DNA from: Pseudomonadota bacterium
GTDB taxonomy: Bacteria > Pseudomonadota > Alphaproteobacteria > Acetobacterales > Acetobacteraceae
Direction of reading: 5' to 3'
Assembly: GCA_021828605.1 (NCBI GenBank)
Contig: JAJZEG010000019.1
Location: forward strand, 1-9,058
DNA length: 9,058 nt
The notes beneath the pieces were generated by a model. It was not told the origin of the DNA, searched no databases, and worked only from the letters and a program-made list of their open reading frames with translations. Within the stretch, counting starts at the first letter, position 1, and every line of letters starts with the position of its first letter. Both the position numbers and the translations under genes were made by a program. Below, one piece after another: positions 4,858 through 9,058 of the stretch.

Positions 4858-6909
4858 TTATCGTTCGCGCCACCAGGCCAACACCACCAACCCCAGCACC
4901 CCCATCGCCAGCAACGCCGCTAACCCGGCCTGCCCCGTCCATAGCCGCACCCGTCTGATCCCCACCACCCTGCGCGCCTGCCGATCGCGCGACAAACCCC
5001 GCCATGACGGGTCCGGTGTCCGCCCCAGCCACACAACCCGTCCACCGGTTCGGTCCACCAGCGGCGCGAGCAAACTCGCACGCGCCGCCAAATCCCGATA
5101 TTCGCGCGCCTCCCCGCTCGCCGCCCCGGCAAAGGCCCGCAACGCGCCCGCCTGCGCGTGCCACACCCCCGGCATTGGCGCCAGCACCGAGGCTCGATAC
5201 CGTCCCGGCCCCACCCGGATCATCGGCACCATCAAAACCTGCCTGTCCGGCGCCGTGATCCGCACCGCGCGCGGTGGCCCCGCCGTCACTTTGCGCCGAT
5301 CAATCACCAGCCGCCCGCCCTTGATCTTTGCCGCCAAAAAATTCCCAGCCAAATCCGGCGCACCCAGCAACCAATGCACGCTCCGGCGCAACAGCGGAAT
5401 CGCCGGCCCGGCCAAGGCCGGATCACCGCCCAACGCCCCGCGCGCCCAAATCCAGAACTGATCAGACATCAGCATCGCCACCCGACCCCGCCCGACATGG
5501 CCCAGCACCAGCAACGGCGCATCCCCCGGCGCGCGCAGCAAGGCCCGACCAAATCGCAGTCGCCCTTGCTCAAACCGATACCACGCCGCCCCCTGATCCT
5601 GCGCGAGCAACGCACTCACCGGATCGCGCGCCCCCTGCTTGGTCAATCGCGGCACAAACCGACCCATAATGGTCCCCCCTGGCATGGTCCCACGCGGCAC
5701 CGGCGCCACCGGCAATATCGGACCCAGCGGCGAGAGGGCCAGCGAACTCGGCCCTTCATAGCTCGGCCCGGTTTCCACCAGCAGGGCTCCGCCTGCGCGC
5801 ACATGGGCCGCGATATTTTTCAGCGCATAATCAGGCAGTACGCCATTCAATCCGAACTGATCGACAATAATCAAATCAAACCGATGCAAATCAACGCTGA
5901 ATAGTTGCCGGGCCGGAAACGGGATTAACGCCATATCCCGCTCCGGCGCGGCCAAGGCCTGGTTAGGATCGCGCAACACCGTCACGTTCACCAGCCGCAC
6001 CGCCGGATCGGATTTCAGCAACAGCCGCCAACTGCGCAAACCCTGATTGGGCGCCCCGGCAATCAACAACACATTCAACCGCCGCCGGATCCCATGCAGC
6101 GCAAACACCGCCTGATCATTCAACCGGCTCACCGCACCCGGCAAGCCCTGTGCCGCCACATCCACCACCGCCCGCCCGGCATGGCGCACTCTAATCGAAA
6201 CCGCCGCCACGATCCCAACCCGCGCCACCTTGCGCATCACCACCCGCCCATCGACGCTGATCCGCACCGGCACCGCCACACCCCGATCCGCAACACCATG
6301 ATCGCGCACCACGAAGCGCACTACCACCCGATGCCCGACCAGCCCAAAACGCGGCGTCGCCAACAAGCGCAACTCCCGATCCGTTTGCGCCCGCCGTGCC
6401 GGGATCAACAGCGAGACCGGAAACCGCCAGTTCGGCTGTTGCCCACCCCACCGATCCGTTGCTTCGCCATCACTCAGCACCACCACCCCGGCTAATTGCG
6501 CGCGCGGTACAGCAGCGACCGCATGGCGCAAGGCGGCAAATAAATCAGTCTTGGTCCCCGCTCCGCGCGGCATAATCACCAGCCGCACCCGCGTTCGCGC
6601 GGGCAGGTGCGCTTGCAACGTGCGCCGCGCTTGCGCCACCATCGCCGCCCGCTGGCCGATATCCATCGACGCGGAATGATCGACCAGCAGCACCACGATA
6701 TTATCCAACCGCACCGTCTGGCGCAGGATGCGCACCGGCCCGGCCAACACCAGCAGCAACGCCCCACACGCCACCGCCCGCCAAACCGCCCCGCGCGCCC
6801 GCCGCCAAAGCGCCCAGGCGCTGACCACCATCACCACTACTGCCAACATAATCAACAGCGGCACCGGCACCAACGGCGCAAACCCCATCCCGCTCCCCAT
6901 CCGGCTCAA
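4858..6909 (-). CDS. VWA-domain membrane protein with amidotransferase-like domain
   Basis: The 683-residue protein belongs to the alphaproteobacterial family found beside DUF4159 proteins. Two N-terminal membrane segments (about 13-34 and 44-60) precede a VWA domain (about 70-170) with an intact metal-ion site: DHSAS (77-81), T121 and the Asp of LSDGEATD (147). A beta-rich part (185-270) follows, then a class I glutamine amidotransferase-like fold (about 275-515) with LNVLLIAGAPNQ, FDLIIVDQF and RAGGALLVETGPSY. No catalytic Cys is visible there (no GxCxG nucleophile motif), so amidase activity is unlikely. RRSVHWLLGAPDL (508-520) is typical of the family. A last membrane helix spans about 661-680. 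The probable start is TTG (6909-6907), overlapping the upstream TGA as TTGA, with GGAG eight bases before it; ATG at 6900 is an alternative. The role, probably a membrane-tethered MoxR-type assembly factor, is inference. Confidence 0.85.
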   Translation of the reverse strand: MSRMGSGMGFAPLVPVPLLIMLAVVVMVVSAWALWRRARGAVWRAVACGALLLVLAGPVRILRQTVRLDNIVVLLVDHSASMDIGQRAAMVAQARRTLQAHLPARTRVRLVIMPRGAGTKTDLFAALRHAVAAVPRAQLAGVVVLSDGEATDRWGGQQPNWRFPVSLLIPARRAQTDRELRLLATPRFGLVGHRVVVRFVVRDHGVADRGVAVPVRISVDGRVVMRKVARVGIVAAVSIRVRHAGRAVVDVAAQGLPGAVSRLNDQAVFALHGIRRRLNVLLIAGAPNQGLRSWRLLLKSDPAVRLVNVTVLRDPNQALAAPERDMALIPFPARQLFSVDLHRFDLIIVDQFGLNGVLPDYALKNIAAHVRAGGALLVETGPSYEGPSSLALSPLGPILPVAPVPRGTMPGGTIMGRFVPRLTKQGARDPVSALLAQDQGAAWYRFEQGRLRFGRALLRAPGDAPLLVLGHVGRGRVAMLMSDQFWIWARGALGGDPALAGPAIPLLRRSVHWLLGAPDLAGNFLAAKIKGGRLVIDRRKVTAGPPRAVRITAPDRQVLMVPMIRVGPGRYRASVLAPMPGVWHAQAGALRAFAGAASGEAREYRDLAARASLLAPLVDRTGGRVVWLGRTPDPSWRGLSRDRQARRVVGIRRVRLWTGQAGLAALLAMGVLGLVVLAWWRER

Positions 6910-9058
6910 CGCGTTCTCTCCGGTGCTAACAGGCCCTTGGGCGCCAACCGGCGGAGCAGCAACGGCAATTGCGCCTGATCGGATTTATAGGTTCCGGTCA
7001 GCGCATAAATCACCAAATTAACCCCGAACCGCTCAGCCTGCGTGCGCTGCCCCGGCGCGCCCGGTAAAACCGCATGGAGCGGCGCGCCATCGCGCCCCAG
7101 CGCCCAGGCGGCGGCCCAATCATTCTGGCCCATCACCACCGGGCTCATCCCATCGGCATCCTGCCCGCCTTTGGCCGCAATCCAAACCGGCGCGCCGACA
7201 AACCGTCCCGGATCATGCCGGACAATGAAAAAACTATGCCCCAAAGTCGCCTGCGCGGTGAGTTGCACCAAAGGCGGGATCGCCAAACACGCGACTGCCC
7301 GCGCGACCGCCGCCCGCGCACCCGGATCAAATCCCGCACCCGAGCCGGTTGCCGCCGCCCCACCCCCATCCTGATCAATCACCAACAACCCGCCACTCGC
7401 CATGAACCCATCGAGTGCGCGGCAGGCACGCCGATCCGGCATTGGTGTGGCTTTGGTCACCAGCCAATAAATCATCGGATATAAATCCAACTGATCCACC
7501 CCCGGCACCACCGCGCGCGGTGCGCCAAGCTGTGCTGCGGTCTGCGCACTGACTAACCGCGACAGCGCCAATAAACCAAGCCGCGTGGTCCGATCACGCG
7601 TTGGATCGCCCGACGGAATATAAGCCAGCTCGGTGCGCAACGCCCCGCTTGGAACCGACCCCGCACGAGCACGCGGCAAAACCGCCAAACCCAGCACCAA
7701 TATCCCTAACAGCCCGGTAAGTCGGATCAACCCGCGCAGCCCCAGCGAAATCAGCCAATCAACCACCAACAGCGCCAACCCCAGCGCGATCAAAGCCGGT
7801 CCAAACCGCTTGGCCTGCGGCAATCCGTCCAACGGCAAAACCCGAATTCCCGCAGCTAACCTGCCCGCACGCAAGGGGGGCACATGCGCCCCAACATTCA
7901 CCGCCACCCGCCCGGTCGCATTGCCCCAAATCCCCGGCGGCAATGCCGGTGACACCATCGCTTGCGCGAGGTGTGAGACAAGCACGGGCCGCGCCGCATC
8001 CCCGGCTTGAACCAAATCGCCTTGCCCATTGAGCGCATGCACGACCTGCACCACCCCATGCCGAGGCCGCACCCCCACACCCAACCGCAACAACCGGCGC
8101 ATCAAATCCGGAAATTCCGCCGCCAACACCCAATCCGACCAGGCGGTATTCGCCGTGGTCAACACATAAACCAACGTCCCGCGTCCGCGCCGTTCCCCCA
8201 GCACAATCGGCGTGCCGTCGCGCAGCCGCGCCCAAACCCGCTTCGGATCCAGCCGCGCCGGATCAACCAACCGCGCCGCCGAAACCGTGACATCCCGCGG
8301 CGTCGCCAGCCCCGCCAAGGGCGAGCCTGCGGCAAATCCGCCAATCCGCCCCGGCGTGCCTGCCCCCAACACCCCGCCCAAATGCCGCACCCCGGCCAGC
8401 AGCCGATCCGGCGTCAACCCGCTTGTTTCGCGCGCACTCAGCGGCCCGGCAAAGCGGATCACCACCCCGCCTTGCGCCAAAAACCGCTGCAACCGCGTCA
8501 CCCGCGCCGGATCGAGCGTCCCATCCGGCATAATCACCACCCCCGGTCGACGCGCCAAAATCTGGCCAAACGTGCCGCTTTGCACCGGATCAGCCGCCGG
8601 AATCGCCCGCCGCACATAATAATCAGCCCCGGTAAATCGCTGATCCGCGCGCGCATCCCCCCCACTCCCCACAGTAACCCGCCGTACCCCCCCATCCAGC
8701 AACACCACCTGGCTCGCTGGCCCCGACGCCAAAGCGCCGCGCTTTGCTACCACCAGCCCCGCTACCACCAGCCTGGTCACCCGATCCAGCAACAAACCCG
8801 GCAGTCGGATCACCGCCGACCCATAACGCTTGCCCGCCGCCACCCGCACCACCACCCGCGCCAGCACCCGCTTGCGCCGCGTCTGCGCCAGCACCGCTGC
8901 TTGCACCGGCTTACCCTGGCGCTCCACCTCCAGCCGCACATGCAGCCCGCCATGCGGCCCGATCCGCCCCAGCTGCAACAGCCGCACCCCAAACGCGCCA
9001 TCACTCAGCACCAAACGCGGCGTCAGCGCGCGCACCAACGCCGCCCGACCCGGCCCGG
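6906..9058 (-). CDS. DUF4159 membrane protein (5' end beyond right edge)
   Basis: The frame is open to the right edge, so about 717 C-terminal residues are seen; a TTG at 9038 is internal, not a genuine start. Family members are around 900 residues with an N-terminal two-helix BatA-like segment, which would lie outside the window. Numbered from codon 9038, the visible part has a beta-rich region (1-125), ADYYVRRAI (138-146), an amidotransferase-like module (about 160-320), two membrane helices (412-430 and 437-455), then the DUF4159 domain (470-690). The DUF4159 domain shows LAYIPSGDPTRDR, YPMIYWLV, SGGLLVIDQDG, LGHSFFIVRHDPGRFVGAP, GMSPVVMGQNDWAAAW and RFGVNLVIYALTGTYKSDQ. The stop TGA (6908-6906) is coupled to the next gene. 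By family convention moxR and a DUF58 gene probably lie upstream. The biochemical function is unknown. Confidence 0.88.
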   Translation of the reverse strand, partial: GPGRAALVRALTPRLVLSDGAFGVRLLQLGRIGPHGGLHVRLEVERQGKPVQAAVLAQTRRKRVLARVVVRVAAGKRYGSAVIRLPGLLLDRVTRLVVAGLVVAKRGALASGPASQVVLLDGGVRRVTVGSGGDARADQRFTGADYYVRRAIPAADPVQSGTFGQILARRPGVVIMPDGTLDPARVTRLQRFLAQGGVVIRFAGPLSARETSGLTPDRLLAGVRHLGGVLGAGTPGRIGGFAAGSPLAGLATPRDVTVSAARLVDPARLDPKRVWARLRDGTPIVLGERRGRGTLVYVLTTANTAWSDWVLAAEFPDLMRRLLRLGVGVRPRHGVVQVVHALNGQGDLVQAGDAARPVLVSHLAQAMVSPALPPGIWGNATGRVAVNVGAHVPPLRAGRLAAGIRVLPLDGLPQAKRFGPALIALGLALLVVDWLISLGLRGLIRLTGLLGILVLGLAVLPRARAGSVPSGALRTELAYIPSGDPTRDRTTRLGLLALSRLVSAQTAAQLGAPRAVVPGVDQLDLYPMIYWLVTKATPMPDRRACRALDGFMASGGLLVIDQDGGGAAATGSGAGFDPGARAAVARAVACLAIPPLVQLTAQATLGHSFFIVRHDPGRFVGAPVWIAAKGGQDADGMSPVVMGQNDWAAAWALGRDGAPLHAVLPGAPGQRTQAERFGVNLVIYALTGTYKSDQAQLPLLLRRLAPKGLLAPERTR

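Noticed and set aside
5158..5904. Plus-strand open frame of 248 codons
   Set aside because: It is antisense to the VWA gene with Arg/His/Pro/Gln-rich composition and no recognisable motif; the minus strand has clear VWA and family motifs.

Overview
The window is GC-rich, densely coded bacterial chromosome with mostly minus-strand genes. The gene content points to an alphaproteobacterium, perhaps Acetobacteraceae: the DUF4159 / VWA membrane-protein pair, a RibF directly behind it, MoaB of the alphaproteobacterial type, and IS3 and IS110 debris. The genus is inference from gene types and composition, not from a marker gene.

Layout. Positions 1-429 hold two transposase fragments in opposite orientations: an IS3-family OrfB piece running off the left edge and the C-terminal third of an IS110-family transposase. 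A short structured stretch (430-529) separates them from a complete tRNA-Val(CAC) gene with encoded CCA (530-604, minus), which appears to have its own promoter in the 45-bp gap behind it. Next comes a minus-strand lipid-type cluster: a DUF1295 membrane protein (2458-3297), a methyltransferase of the cyclopropane-fatty-acid synthase superfamily that reads most like the coclaurine N-methyltransferase branch (1220-2248), and an unassigned six-helix membrane protein (650-1210). The DUF1295 gene is separated from the methyltransferase by 209 bp that contain a 27/28-bp tandem hairpin array entering the DUF1295 stop region, and a 23-bp palindrome overlapping the methyltransferase ribosome-binding site.

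The only intact plus-strand gene is moaB (3377-3907), divergent from the DUF1295 gene and overlapping ribF tail to tail by 26 bp. The right half is one compact minus-strand unit: a DUF4159 protein cut by the right edge (6906-9058), a VWA / glutamine-amidotransferase-like membrane protein starting with TTG in a 4-base TTGA overlap (4858-6909), and ribF 4 bp later (3882-4853). In alphaproteobacteria the DUF4159/VWA pair usually follows moxR and a DUF58 gene, which would lie just beyond the right edge.

How it works together: the left cluster probably modifies membrane lipids or a small amine, substrate unknown. The right operon probably encodes a membrane-anchored, MoxR-linked complex of unknown substrate, co-transcribed with FMN/FAD synthesis. 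The points most worth checking are the hairpin array, the palindrome over the ribosome-binding site, the CNMT-like methyltransferase with its orphan membrane partner, and the repeated amidotransferase-like module across the two large proteins.
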